Shown here piece by piece: positions 31,757 through 41,244 of a DNA stretch of 64,000 bases. The notes under the pieces were generated by a model. That model saw only the letters and a list, made by a program, of their open reading frames with translations. It made no database searches and was not told the DNA's origin. The DNA is from Prorocentrum cordatum. Taxonomy: Eukaryota; Sar; Dinophyceae; Prorocentrales; Prorocentraceae. Each line of letters starts with the position of its first letter. Position 1 is the first letter of the stretch. The DNA lies in contig CAUYUJ010000336.1 of NCBI GenBank assembly GCA_963575745.1, positions 486,580 to 550,579 of the forward strand. Direction: 5' to 3'. The position numbers and the translations under genes were made by a program.

Positions 31757-33286
31757 CTATTCATGCTTGGAGTCGGCGGCCTTGCCGCCACGGCCTCCCC
31801 CTCGACCACCTCCACGACCGTCGCCTCGACCTCCGCCCTTGTCGTTCTTGCGCCTGTGGCGCGCCTCAGCCTCGACTCTCTCCCTGCGCTGGTGCTCGAT
31901 CTTCGAGTGCATCGTCGCCGAGGCCACCATCCACGTCGGGGCCACGTCGGCTGAGCCGCCAGGCGGTGCGATGCCCAACATGTGCTGGGCGCCGACGCGG
32001 TCCCCACTCCGCTGCTCGTACACGTATGCCGCGAGGCGGCGGAGGCCGATCTCCATCATGTCGCCCTTGGCTAGCACCTGCATGATCTCCAGGTCGCTGC
32101 CGCAGTCGCGGAGGCGGAAGTCGACCGACGTGGCCAGCGTCCACAGGTCGACCCACACCGGACTGGTTCGACTCCCCTGGTAGCGCTGGGCGATCCAGTC
32201 GCGGGCGCTCGTCGACCCTTCGCCCCGCATCGCCCTGTAGATCTCGGGGGCCGCCCGCTGGAGGTCCGCTGGCAACGAGGAGCCCCATCGCGTCTCCTCT
32301 GAGCCTCCTGCCGCAGCGGCCAAGCCCTGGCTGGGGGTGGACTGCCAGATGCCTGCGCCAGCGGTCAGTGCGGCCTCCGACGCGAGGCGGTCCAGCGCGG
32401 CCCCGAGCTCCTCATGGCGGGGGGCCGTCACCGTCTGCTCGCCCACGTAGCCGAAACCCGTCAGGAGACGCTTCACTTCGGGCACCAGCTGCCCGCTCGA
32501 ATCCATCGCGTACAGGTTGGACCAGAAGCGTCGTCCCCACATGTAGTCCTGGCCCCTGGCGTTCGCGAGCGCTGTCAGGAGCTCCTTCACTTGCTTGGCC
32601 TGCTGGCGGACCTTGCTGTCCAGCTCGGGCGGCCTGTACTGAGGGACGTGCGGCGAGCCCCCAGCCCCAGCTGTGGCGCCAGCACCCGTGGCGGGTGGGG
32701 CAGCCATGCCAGCCCACGCGCCTAGCGCGTCCAGGCTCGAGGCGCCCGCGGGCGCGTGGCTGGCCTGACCCGCTGGAGGACCGATGGGTCCTGTGGCCGG
32801 CCCCGCCACCGTCACGCCCGGCACCTGCGGGATCCCTGGCGGCGGCGCCCCCACGTCGGCCCACCCGGGCATGACCTCGTCAGGCGGACCGCCGCCAGGG
32901 AAACCTCCTCCTGGCATGCCCATCGCTCCCGACAGGGCCAGCTGCTGCATCTGAGCCGTGAGGGCGGCCATCTGCGTCTTCGTCGTCTCCTGGTCGCAGT
33001 AGAGCCACCACGCCTGGCGCACGACCCTCGCTGTGGCGAGGAGGCCCACCAGCCCGAATACGGTGAGTCCCGCCAGGCGGGCCCGTCCTGTCGAGCCCAG
33101 CTGGGCAGCCAGGGCTCCTCCTCCGCCTGCCAGGGCGAGGAGTCCCCACGCCGCCGCGAGCCACCAGCTGCCTTGGTTCACGTCGGCGGCGGAGCTCTCG
33201 GGGGCCGGCGGCGGCGGTTCGCCTGCTGTGGTGGCGTCCAGTCCCGGCGGCGCAGCCGCCGCGGCCGAGTCGGCCCCCAGCGTCAT
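31757..33286 (-). CDS. Element 2 gag-like protein
   Basis: ATG at 33286 (MTLGADSAAAAAPPG) is chosen because the frame upstream runs into terminal repeat A1; about 509 residues. Order: Ala/Pro-rich start, two hydrophobic segments (WWLAAAWGLLALAGGGGAL and LAGLTVFGLVGLLATA), a Gln/Met-rich heptad-like helix (MAALTAQMQQLALSG), a Gly/Pro-rich linker, helical domains (KQVKELLTALANARG, GRRFWSNLYAMD, AAYVYEQRSGDRVG, HSKIEHQRRERVEAEARH) and an RGG-rich tail (GGGRGDGRGGGRGGG), likely RNA-binding in place of a zinc knuckle. It aligns with element 1 gag. Assembly at a membrane is inferred from the hydrophobic pair. Confidence 0.72.
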   Translation of the reverse strand: MTLGADSAAAAAPPGLDATTAGEPPPPAPESSAADVNQGSWWLAAAWGLLALAGGGGALAAQLGSTGRARLAGLTVFGLVGLLATARVVRQAWWLYCDQETTKTQMAALTAQMQQLALSGAMGMPGGGFPGGGPPDEVMPGWADVGAPPPGIPQVPGVTVAGPATGPIGPPAGQASHAPAGASSLDALGAWAGMAAPPATGAGATAGAGGSPHVPQYRPPELDSKVRQQAKQVKELLTALANARGQDYMWGRRFWSNLYAMDSSGQLVPEVKRLLTGFGYVGEQTVTAPRHEELGAALDRLASEAALTAGAGIWQSTPSQGLAAAAGGSEETRWGSSLPADLQRAAPEIYRAMRGEGSTSARDWIAQRYQGSRTSPVWVDLWTLATSVDFRLRDCGSDLEIMQVLAKGDMMEIGLRRLAAYVYEQRSGDRVGAQHMLGIAPPGGSADVAPTWMVASATMHSKIEHQRRERVEAEARHRRKNDKGGGRGDGRGGGRGGGRGGKAADSKHE

Positions 33287-33396
33287 GGCGGGCACTTCTG
33301 GTGTCTGGTGGAACACAGCGGCACCCCTCGGGTGCCGCGGAGAGACCTGCAAGAGGGTGCCCGCGGAGGCACCTCGAAACTCTGTCAGTGAGTCAT

Positions 33397-33530
33397 GGTG
33401 CCTTGAACTTGAAACGGTTTCGGGCGCAGGCAAGACCTGGAGACAACGTCCGAAACAACAAGACATATCCCGCCCTATGGCCCCTTCGCTAACCTATATG
33501 AAAATCAACGTTCACAAACTCACTCACCCA
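33397..33530 (-). repeat. Split direct repeat A1 (5' terminus of element 2)
   Basis: 134 bp copy of A2. The outer edge reads AACTCACTCACCCA and then TACATACATA microsatellite. The gag frame is open through A1, which is why a non-element-specific peptide (FGRCLQVLPAPETVSS) appears at both A1 and A2. Confidence 0.95.
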
Positions 33531-33628
33531 TACATACATACATACATACATACATACATGCATACATACATATACACACGTGCATACATACATACATACA
33601 TACATACATACATACATACATACATACA

Positions 33629-33664
<36 letters not shown>

Positions 33665-34253
33665 CATGTATACATATATACATGTATACATATATACATA
33701 CATACATGCATGCATGCATGCATGCATGCATACATACATACATACATACATGCATACATATACATGTACATATGTGCATGCATACATACATACACACATA
33801 CATACCTACATACATGCATGCATGCATGCATGCATGCATACATACATACATACGTACAATCGTACATGCATACGTACATACATGCATGCATGCATACATA
33901 CATACATGGCTGTCTGCCTGCCTGCCTGCCTGCCTGCATGCATGCATGCATGCATACATACATGCACACATACATACATGCATGCATGCATGCAGACAGA
34001 CAGGCAGACAGGCAGACAGGCAGATCGGCAGACTGGCAGACTGGCAGACTGGCAAACTGGCAGACAGACAGACAGACAGACGGACGGACGGACGGACAGA
34101 CAGACAGACAGACAGACATACAGACAGACAAACAGACAGACATGCATACATGCATGCATGCAGAGACAGACAGGCAGGCAGACAGGCAGACAGGCAGATC
34201 GGCAGACTGGCAGACTGGCAGACTGGCAGACTGGCAGACAGACAGACAGACAG

Positions 34254-34291
<38 letters not shown>

Positions 34292-34390
34292 GGACAGACA
34301 GACATGCATTCATGCATGCATGAAAGCATGCATACATACACACGTACATATACAGTGTGTATACAGATATCTCTATATATAGATATATGA
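33531..34390. repeat. Large CATA/CATG/CAGG/CAGA tetranucleotide array
   Basis: About 860 bp of compound tetranucleotide repeats. A block containing AGGCAGATCGGCAGACTGG is duplicated about 173 bp apart (34018 and 34191). All long Met/Cys/Val/Ser or His/Thr/Ile frames here are artefacts. Confidence 0.95.
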
Positions 34391-36740
34391 GCAGGCAGGC
34401 CTGGAGGGGGGGGGGGGGGGGGGCAAAACCGGCGCAATGATGTCGCATGGGGGGCCCAACGGGCGTCCACACGGCAAAAGGCCCTTCAAGGGAACCCTGA
34501 GGCCACTAAAAGGGGCCCTCAAGGGGGTCAGAAAGCACCACAGCGCTCCCAGCACGCCGATCATTGTTTCGAGACTGCTGACGTGGCCTCCACGACGCCC
34601 CAAGAGAACTTCCAGCTGATCCCTGGGAGAGGCCCCAGCGGCGAAAATCATTGATTTCCCGCCTGCTCCCCTGCCCAGCGCACGGAGACGGCATCAGAAG
34701 CCCCTAAGAGGGCCCCAAGACACCCCAAGAGGGCGCCAAGACGGCCCAAGAGGCCCCTGAAATCGCGCCAAAGGGCTCCAGGCGGCTCCCCAAATGATCT
34801 CGGACACGCCTCGAGTACCCTAAATGAGGCCCACAGGGCCCCAAAATGGCCCCAGCACGCCCACCATCGCTCCGATGCGGGCTCAGGTGGCTTCCTGGGC
34901 GCACCAAGAGAGCTTCGAGCTGATCCCCGAGAGGGACTCCAGGAGCGAAAATCATTGATTGACCCTGGTTTTCTCACGGAGTTTTGCGTGGTTGTTTGGT
35001 CCGCTTCCTGACGCGCGACGACGGCACAAGAGGTGCCCAGCAGGGCTCCATGTGGCTCCCCAAACGATAGAAGACGCCACAAAGGTCCTCAAGGAGGCCC
35101 ACGGGGCTCCAAAACGCTCCCAGCACGCCCACCATCGCTCCGATGCGACCCACGAGGCATCCAAGACGGCCCAGGAGGGCTCGAAGCTGTTTCCCGAAAC
35201 AGCCCCAATCGGCAAAAACATTGATTTTCGCGTGGTCGCCTGCTCCGCTTGCCGACTCTCGGAGACGGCACACGAGGTGCGCGCGAGGGCCCAAGCGCGC
35301 CCAAAGGCGGCAGCAAACCAGTCCAAGAGGCGCCCAAGAATGCGCAGGAGCGCTGCAGGCGGCTTCTCAAGTCAACCTGGACAGGGCTCCACAAGGGCTC
35401 CAGCACGCCCAAAGCTTCATGCGCCCTCCGAGAGCGCCGCAATGAGGAGAAATCAGTGATGTTCTATCGGTTTCGATGCTTTGTAATTGGCCGTCTGCTC
35501 CGCTTCCCGACGCGCGGGGACGGCCCAAAAGGCATCCACGCGAGAGCCCCTGCACACCGCAAGAAGGCTCACTTCGAGCCTCGACCCTCCAAAAAGGAGG
35601 AGCCCCAAAAGGCTGCCCAAGTCGGCCTCGACACCCCGACAGTGCCCCCCAGAGGCCTTCACGATGGCCCCCACGGCCGCACCCATCAGATTCTGGAGAG
35701 CCTTCTGGGAACGTGACTCTCGTCGCCCGCCATCGGGCCGGGAGGTTCTCCAGAATTTCAAATGAGCTTCGACACACCGGCAGAGGCTCACAGAAGCCTC
35801 CACGAGGGCTTCCACAAGGGCGCGCTTTCAGGTTCCCGGAGAGCATTCCGTGAACCTTCTCGTCGTCGCCCGTCATCGGGACAGGAAGTTCTCCAGTATT
35901 TCCTTGTGTTGCCCTTCAGAACCCTCCAAGGCAATGATCTTGGCAACCAGTCCGAGAAAGACGGTGCGAGGAGGAGGAGGAGGACACAGCCCGAGAGAGA
36001 CAGTGCTAGGAGGAGGATACCTGGCCAGTCGAGTCGCATCTTCTGGTAATTATCCTGGAGCCTCTCTTCTCGCATCCTGGGGTTCGTATCTCTTCACCGC
36101 GATTCTGGAGTCAACTAGAAACCCCAAGATGGCGCCAAGACGGCCCAAGAGGCGCCCAAAATCGCCCCAGAGGGCTCCGGGTTGCCCCCCAAATGAGCTC
36201 GGACACGCCTCCAGGGCCCGAAGACGGCCCAAGCACGCCCACCACTGCTCCGATGCGGGCTCAGGTAGCCTCCTGGGCGCACCAATGGAGCTTCGAGCTG
36301 ATCCCCGAGAGGGGCTCCAGGGGCGAAAATCATTGATTTCACGCGGGGTGTCGCTTGCTCCGCTACTCGACGCGCGGAGACGGCACAAGAGGCGCCCAAC
36401 AGGACTCCAAGACACCCCAAGCGGGCGCCGAGGCGAACAGAATCGCCCAAGCGGGCTCCAGGTGGCTCCCGAATGAGCTTGGACACGCCACAGGGGCCCT
36501 AAACCAGGCTCACAGGGCTCCCCAGCACGCCCATCATCGCTCCGATGCGGCCTACGAGGCATCCAATACGCAAAACACACACACTGATTTGTGATAGGTT
36601 GTTTATTGATTTGAGCGTGGTCGCCTGCTCCGCTTCCCGACGCTAAGGGACGGCAGCGCGGGTTGTTTCAAGGATTCATGAGGTCGCTTGCTCCGCTAAT
36701 CGACGCGCGGAGACGGCACAGGTCGCCCCGCTGGCCACGC
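34391..36740. repeat. Degenerate ~250-340 bp tandem repeat family
   Basis: Recurring blocks: CCCAGCACGCCCACCATCGC, then CGAAAATCATTGATTTTCGC-type words, then CTGCTCCGCTTCCCGACGCG and GGAGACGGCACAAGAGG. The last block is seen near 34680, 35019, 35263, 35517, 36376, 36650 and 36709. A second pair, (C)GTCGTCGCCCG-CATCGGG-GGAGGTTCTCCAG, occurs near 35719 and 35865. The array starts after a G-run at 34407-34424. No frame runs through with a recognisable product. Confidence 0.72.
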
Positions 36741-36769
36741 GCGAGGGCGGGTCTTCGGGGGCCCATCTC

Positions 36770-37655
36770 GACGTGTTCCCCCGCTCTCTCCCTCGCACGC
36801 CGACGAGGAGGAGGAGGAAGAAGAGAAGGACGAGAAGGAGGAGGAGGAGGAGGAGGAGGAGGGGGAGGAGGAGGAGGAGGAGGAGGAGGAGGAGTAGGAG
36901 GAGGAGGAGAGAGGAGGAGGAGGAGGAGGAGGAGGAGGAGGAGGAGGAGGAGGAGGAGAGGAGGAGGAGGAGAGGAGGGGGAGGAGGGGGAGGAGGGGGA
37001 GGAGGGGGAGGAGGAGAAGGAGGAGAGGAGGAGGAGGAGGAGGAGGGGCAGGAGGAGGAGGAGGAGGAGGAGGAGGAGGAGGAAAGAGGGGGACGGGGGA
37101 GGACGAGGAGGAGGAGGAGGAGGAGGAGGAGGGAAAGGAGGAGGAAAAGGAACGCCGTTGCCAATGGTGAGAGGGAAGCTGGAGCTCGGAGCGCACGGGC
37201 AAGGCGAGCTGGCCGTGGCGTGTTCCCCCGCCCTCTCCTCGCACGCCGAGGTGGAGGAGGAGGAGGAGGAGGACGAGGACGAGGACGAGGAGGAGGAGGA
37301 GGCGGAGGAGGAGGAGGAGGAGGAGGAGGGCGAGGAGGAGGGAGATGAGGAGGAGGAGGAGGAGGATAAGGAGGACGAGGAGGAGGAGAGGGGGAGGAGG
37401 AGGAGGAGGAGGAGGAGGGGAGGAGGAGAGGAGGAGGGGGAGGAAGGGCCCGAGGGGGGAGGAGGAGGGGAGGAGGAGGAGAGGAGGAGGAGGAGGAGGA
37501 GGAGGAGGAGGAGGAGGGAAAGGAACAGGGAAAGGAACAGGAAAAGGGAAAGGACAAGGGAAAGGAAAAGGACAAAGGAACGCTTTTGCCAATGGTGAGA
37601 GGGAAGCTGGAGCTCGGTGCGAATTGGCACGGCGAGCTGGCCGTGGCCGAATCTT
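36770..37655. repeat. Composite (GGA)n purine tracts with a repeated non-satellite module
   Basis: CGTGTTCCCCCGC-CTCTCC plus CTCGCACGCCGA precedes each (GGA)n block (about 36775 and 37218). TTGCCAATGGTGAGAGGGAA plus GCTGGAGCTCGG follows each (about 37155 and 37585). The unit is about 430 bp, twice. The + strand is almost pure purine at 36806-37142 and 37250-37575. Confidence 0.85.
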
Positions 37656-37904
37656 CAGAGGTGCCCAGAGAAGTTTCTTGTTTGGGGGATCATGGAAGGA
37701 TGTTTTTTGTAATGATCTCCTGCACCGTGGCCTGTCTACCATGGTGGAGCAAGCAGGAGCTGGGTTGGGCACGTCGCTCTCGTCCCTGCTCTTCCCCCTT
37801 TCTCCTCCTTCACGTGGCACCTTGAGCGCAGGCGGTTTATTTGGTTCTCTCGTAAGTATTACTAAGTGCAGCCAGTTCGGTGACCTCGGCTTGATGTGGG
37901 TGTG

Positions 37905-38052
37905 TGCATATAAGGAAAAAGAGAAGACACATGCAAAGGAGGAGGGGTAGGATAAACAAACAGAGGAGGAGGAAGAGGAGGAGGAGGAGAAGGAAGAGAA
38001 GGAGGAAGAGGAGGAGGAGGAAAAGGAGGAGGAGGAGGAGGAGGAGGAGAAG
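37905..38052. repeat. (GGA)n-rich purine tract
   Basis: AAAAAGAGAAG then GGAGGA/GGAAGAG repeats. Gly/Glu/Arg frames here are artefacts. Confidence 0.85.
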
Positions 38053-38740
38053 ACACCCCGAGGGGGCCCAGCGAGGAGCCACCGCTCCCCAGCCGAGGGT
38101 TCCCGCGCGGCACGGCGCTGCCCGCCGCCTCTCAGGGACCGAGCCGTTCGGGCTCCTTGGCGACCCCGCGCGCGCGGAGGCGGGGCCCCGTGTGGCGACG
38201 GACCGCGCGGTACCCTCGACAGCGCCAGAGACCTCATCGCGCGATCCGGCGCCACACGCCCTTGGGGACCTCGGAAGCATCAGTCGCCCGGAGGCGTCTT
38301 CGGATAACGGCCCACGGCCCACAGCCGCGCAGAGATCCCGAGTCTCCAGTGACTCACCACGCGGTGTGTCGCACCGTTGGGGCCCCCCCCGGCGCCGCGG
38401 CCTGGATCGGCCGCCCGATGCGTGAGCTGCGCGCGGCGCCGTGCGCGCTCGCGCTGTTGGCGGTCGCGGGCCGCGGGCAGTCGGACCTCCCGCGGTACCC
38501 CAGAGCCCCTTCCTCCCTCCTCGCCCTCCCACCTTCCTCCCCCTTCCTCCTTTCTCCTCGTCCCCCTCCTTCCTCCTCCTCCTCCCCGCCCACTCGACGC
38601 TGCGGCGTTAGAGCGAGACTCCCCTGGCTTGCGCAATGGACAAAGAAATAGGCACGAGCTGCCTGCGGCGGATCGGCTTGCATTGTATATCTATACGACC
38701 ACCCTTCGGGTGATAAGGAGGTTCGGGGGGGGGGAGGAAC
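38053..38740. other. No gene seen
   Basis: Very GC-rich sequence (38050-38490), then a pyrimidine-rich stretch (38505-38590). No domain seen. Confidence 0.5.
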
Positions 38741-38744
38741 CAAC

Positions 38745-38930
38745 GTCTCACTCGATCGGTCTCACAATCGATCTCACTATCGATCTCAGTATCGGTCTCG
38801 CTCGATCGATCTCCCTCGATCGATCTCACAATCGATCTCACTCGATCTATCTCACAATTGTTCTGACTATCGATCTCACAATCGATCTCACATTCGGTCT
38901 CACTATCGATATCACAATCGATCTCACAAT
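38745..38930. repeat. 12-bp minisatellite (ATCTCACAATCG)
   Basis: Variants of ATCTCACAATCG and ATCTCACTATCG in tandem, about 15 units, leading directly into (ATC)n. Confidence 0.88.
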
Positions 38931-38935
38931 CGACG

Positions 38936-38937
<2 letters not shown>

Positions 38938-38977
<40 letters not shown>

Positions 38978-38993
38978 ACAGCATCAACATCAA

Positions 38994-39040
<47 letters not shown>

Positions 39041-39101
39041 CCATCATCATCATCATCCATCATCCATCATCATCACCATCATCATCATCATCCATCATCA
39101 C

Positions 39102-39139
<38 letters not shown>
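38938..39139. repeat. (ATC)n microsatellite
   Basis: About 200 bp of ATC/CATC repeats with a short AACATCAAC interruption. Confidence 0.95.
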
Positions 39140-39140
<1 letters not shown>

Positions 39141-39156
39141 AACATCCACATCATCA

Positions 39157-39455
39157 TCGGGACACCGACGGGACACCGACGGGACACCGACGGGACACCG
39201 GCGGGACACCGCGCGCCACCGGCCGCCCGGAAGAGACACATTTGGTCCGGCCGTGCCTCCAGGGACACCGACGGGACACCGACGGGACACCGGCGGGACA
39301 CCGCGCGCCACCGGCCGCCCGGAAGAGACACATTTGGTCCAGCCGCGCCTCAGCCACAGGGACACCGACGGGACACCAGCGGGACACCGGCGGGACACCG
39401 CGCGCCACCAGCCGCCCAGAAGAGACACATTTGGTCCAGCCGCGCCTCAGCCAAG
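39157..39455. repeat. ~98-bp higher-order repeat, 3 copies
   Basis: Each copy has four GGGACACCGACG-like 12-mers, then GCGCGCCACCGGCCGCCCGG, then AAGAGACACATTTGGTCC and GCCGCGCCTC. Copies start near 39157, 39264 and 39360. Confidence 0.9.
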
Positions 39456-39626
39456 GAGACTTTCCTCTCGCCCGCCCACGCAGTTTCGCCTCGCCCGCGC
39501 GCACGGCACGCACGAACACGAAACCGAAGTCGATTTCCCGGTAGGGGGGCTCTCCGTTCCACTTCGATCTCACCCCCTCACCTCCGACTACGCCGTCGAA
39601 AGCAAGCGCGGCCACCTGTCCTCATC

Positions 39627-39694
39627 CTTCCTCCTCCTCCTCCTCCTCCTCCTCCTCCTCCTCCTCCTCCTCCTCCTCCTCCTCCTCCTCTTTC
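39627..39694. repeat. (TCC)n tract directly upstream of a spliced-leader relict
   Basis: Almost pure TCC, ending TTTCC just before the SL. It could serve as a polypyrimidine tract for trans-splicing. Confidence 0.93.
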
Positions 39695-39732
39695 CCCGTA
39701 GCCATTTTTAGCTCAAGCCATTTTGGCTCAAG
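39695..39732 (+). other. Tandem spliced-leader relict (full plus truncated copy)
   Basis: 39696-39717 reads CCGTAGCCATTTTTAGCTCA then AG: the SL with one extra T and one G-to-A change. It is followed at once, at 39718-39732, by CCATTTTGGCTCAAG, which is the SL lacking everything up to and including its internal GTAG. Such a truncated second copy is what results when a new SL is trans-spliced to the AG inside an older, retroposed SL. Confidence 0.92.
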
Positions 39733-39902
39733 TAAAACATTTATCCAGCCAGCTGGGCAGGCAGCATCCGACCCGCTCCAGCCACAGACGGCGGCCCCGC
39801 CAGGCTGAGAGCAGTTCTTTTCACTATATACTTCCATTTCCCTCCTCCCCAGGCGCAGGAGGGCTGCGCAGTATTTTTCTTATCGCTCCCAGCAGTTCAG
39901 CC

Positions 39903-41026
39903 ATGGGAGTCAACGGTGGACGTACGCCGAGCCGCAGCGTGAGTCGACCGATACAGGAAGCTCGGATGAACAAGGACAAGAAGAAACATCGTCGTTCATC
40001 TTCCAGTCGTTCAGCAAGCAGGAGCAGTATGGACAGTGCCAATCTTTCATCTCGTCGCTCACGCCGATTAAGCAGTTCTGGAAGCTCGAACATGTTCAGA
40101 TCGCCATCGCCGAAGAAGAATGAGAATTCTAAGAAAGATAAGCACCGTTCATCAGGGGACAATGAAATCCTCCAGAACATGCGCATGATGATGTCCGAGT
40201 ACCAAGGGCCGGACATCAATAAGTTGGATGAGCCGGCCGGTGCCATTCAATTGCAGCTCGCAGGCCACACGCAGCGGATCGCAGAGATACAGAATGACAT
40301 GGTCAAGCAGCAAAAATCCAGATCAGTGATCAGAATGACGAGATCAAGCGTCTCGCTCGTGATGTGACTGGCATGAAGTCACATAGTACAGCAAGTTCTT
40401 GGGGTGATGGTGGCAGTGCTCGTGGAGGTGGCAGTGATGCTGGTGGTGCACGTCAACATCCATCAGATGCAACGATCAGATTCATAGGCACATTTCCTCG
40501 GCCACTTCTACGAGACCAGCGGAAGCATCACTACGACACAGTCATATTTCCTCGATGTCAGCATATATTGGAGAATGTTGAGGGCACATTTCAAGGTGTG
40601 GCTCAGTCTGATAAGTTAAAGTTTCCGACGGCAGTGGCGGCCAAAGTATTTCAGCAAGCATACAATGAAGCTGGTGGTCATGAGTGGCGCGACCCGCGTA
40701 CCAGTGGTACAGTGCCGATACGATGTCGACAGGATCTACCGATCGACGTACGCACCCGCCAGCGATCGTTTAATGTGATATATGATCCGTTTCTCAGGGG
40801 GCTCAAGAAGTCCGCGAAGTGGCAGCAGGGGTGCCGCCTCGGTGTCAATGGCTTCCAGGGAGTCCTCCAAGTCATCGGCCTTGGTGACGTCTGGGAGCTC
40901 GCGAAGACGGTGAAGAATAGCAGCGGGCAGGAGAGTTTCGAGCCCAATGTCAGTGAGCTCTCGGAGTGGGGGATCAGCTGTGAGACCGCGCAGAAGCTCA
41001 TCGCCGAGGCGACGGGCACCCAGTAG
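39903..41026 (+). pseudogene. LINE A ORF1 (SR-rich, coiled-coil)
   Basis: ATG at 39903 (MGVNGGRTPSRSVSRPIQ), 170 nt after the SL pair. Residues 1-80 are Ser/Arg/Lys-rich, resembling an RNA-binding low-complexity region. Then comes a polar heptad-like stretch (GAIQLQLAGHTQRIAEIQND). At about 40311-40317 (an AAAAA run) the frame shifts by one; the continuation reads DQNDEIKRLARDVTG, then a globular ~200-residue part (HPSDATIRFIGTFPRP, DKLKFPTAVAAKVFQQAY) ending at 41026. Probably the RNA chaperone/RNP protein of the LINE. I know no named domain for it. Confidence 0.6.
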
Positions 41027-41244
41027 GGAACATTTCTGAGGCAGTCACGCGCTGTTGAGCCGCGTGGGGCGCAGCTCAGCATTTTGCCGAGTCAGCAGAC
41101 TGATACCTCGTTTGCGCCTGCCAGCGAGTTTCACCAAGATATGCATTCGTTTTCGCAGTTTCGTAGCAGCAGCATTTCCTCTTCTGTGCATGGCAGCAGC
41201 CCCCCTCCTCTCCCCCCTCTGCTCGTCCATTTTCTATTGGGTCT

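Larger units (their letters stand above)
25259..33530 (-). mobile_element. YR retrotransposon, element 2 (near-intact, split direct repeats)
   Basis: 8.27 kb on the - strand in the order A1 - gag - RT(A,B) - C5-MTase-like - RT(C) - RNase H - YR - ORF3 - B1 - A2 - spacer - B2. Split direct repeats of the A1...B1-A2-B2 type are the hallmark of Ngaro/PAT-like YR retrotransposons, and the YR carries the full catalytic set. Both ends abut CATA-type microsatellite and no target duplication is expected. Only two frame breaks are needed to explain the coding part: an 11-base homopolymer at 30469-30479, and a shift near 29.15 kb before RNase H. This is the youngest-looking YR element here, judging by repeat identity (A copies differ at 2 of 134 positions). 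Confidence 0.9.

Noticed and set aside
33531-34470. Long frames rich in Met/Cys/Val/Tyr or His/Thr/Ile on both strands
   Set aside because: They are translations of CATA/CAGA tetranucleotide repeats; the same occurs at 16.6 and 25.1 kb.
36663-38255. Frames of 300-500 codons of Gly/Glu/Arg or Ser/Pro/Leu
   Set aside because: Pure translations of (GGA)n/(TCC)n tracts, with no domain; the same applies to all TCC tracts.
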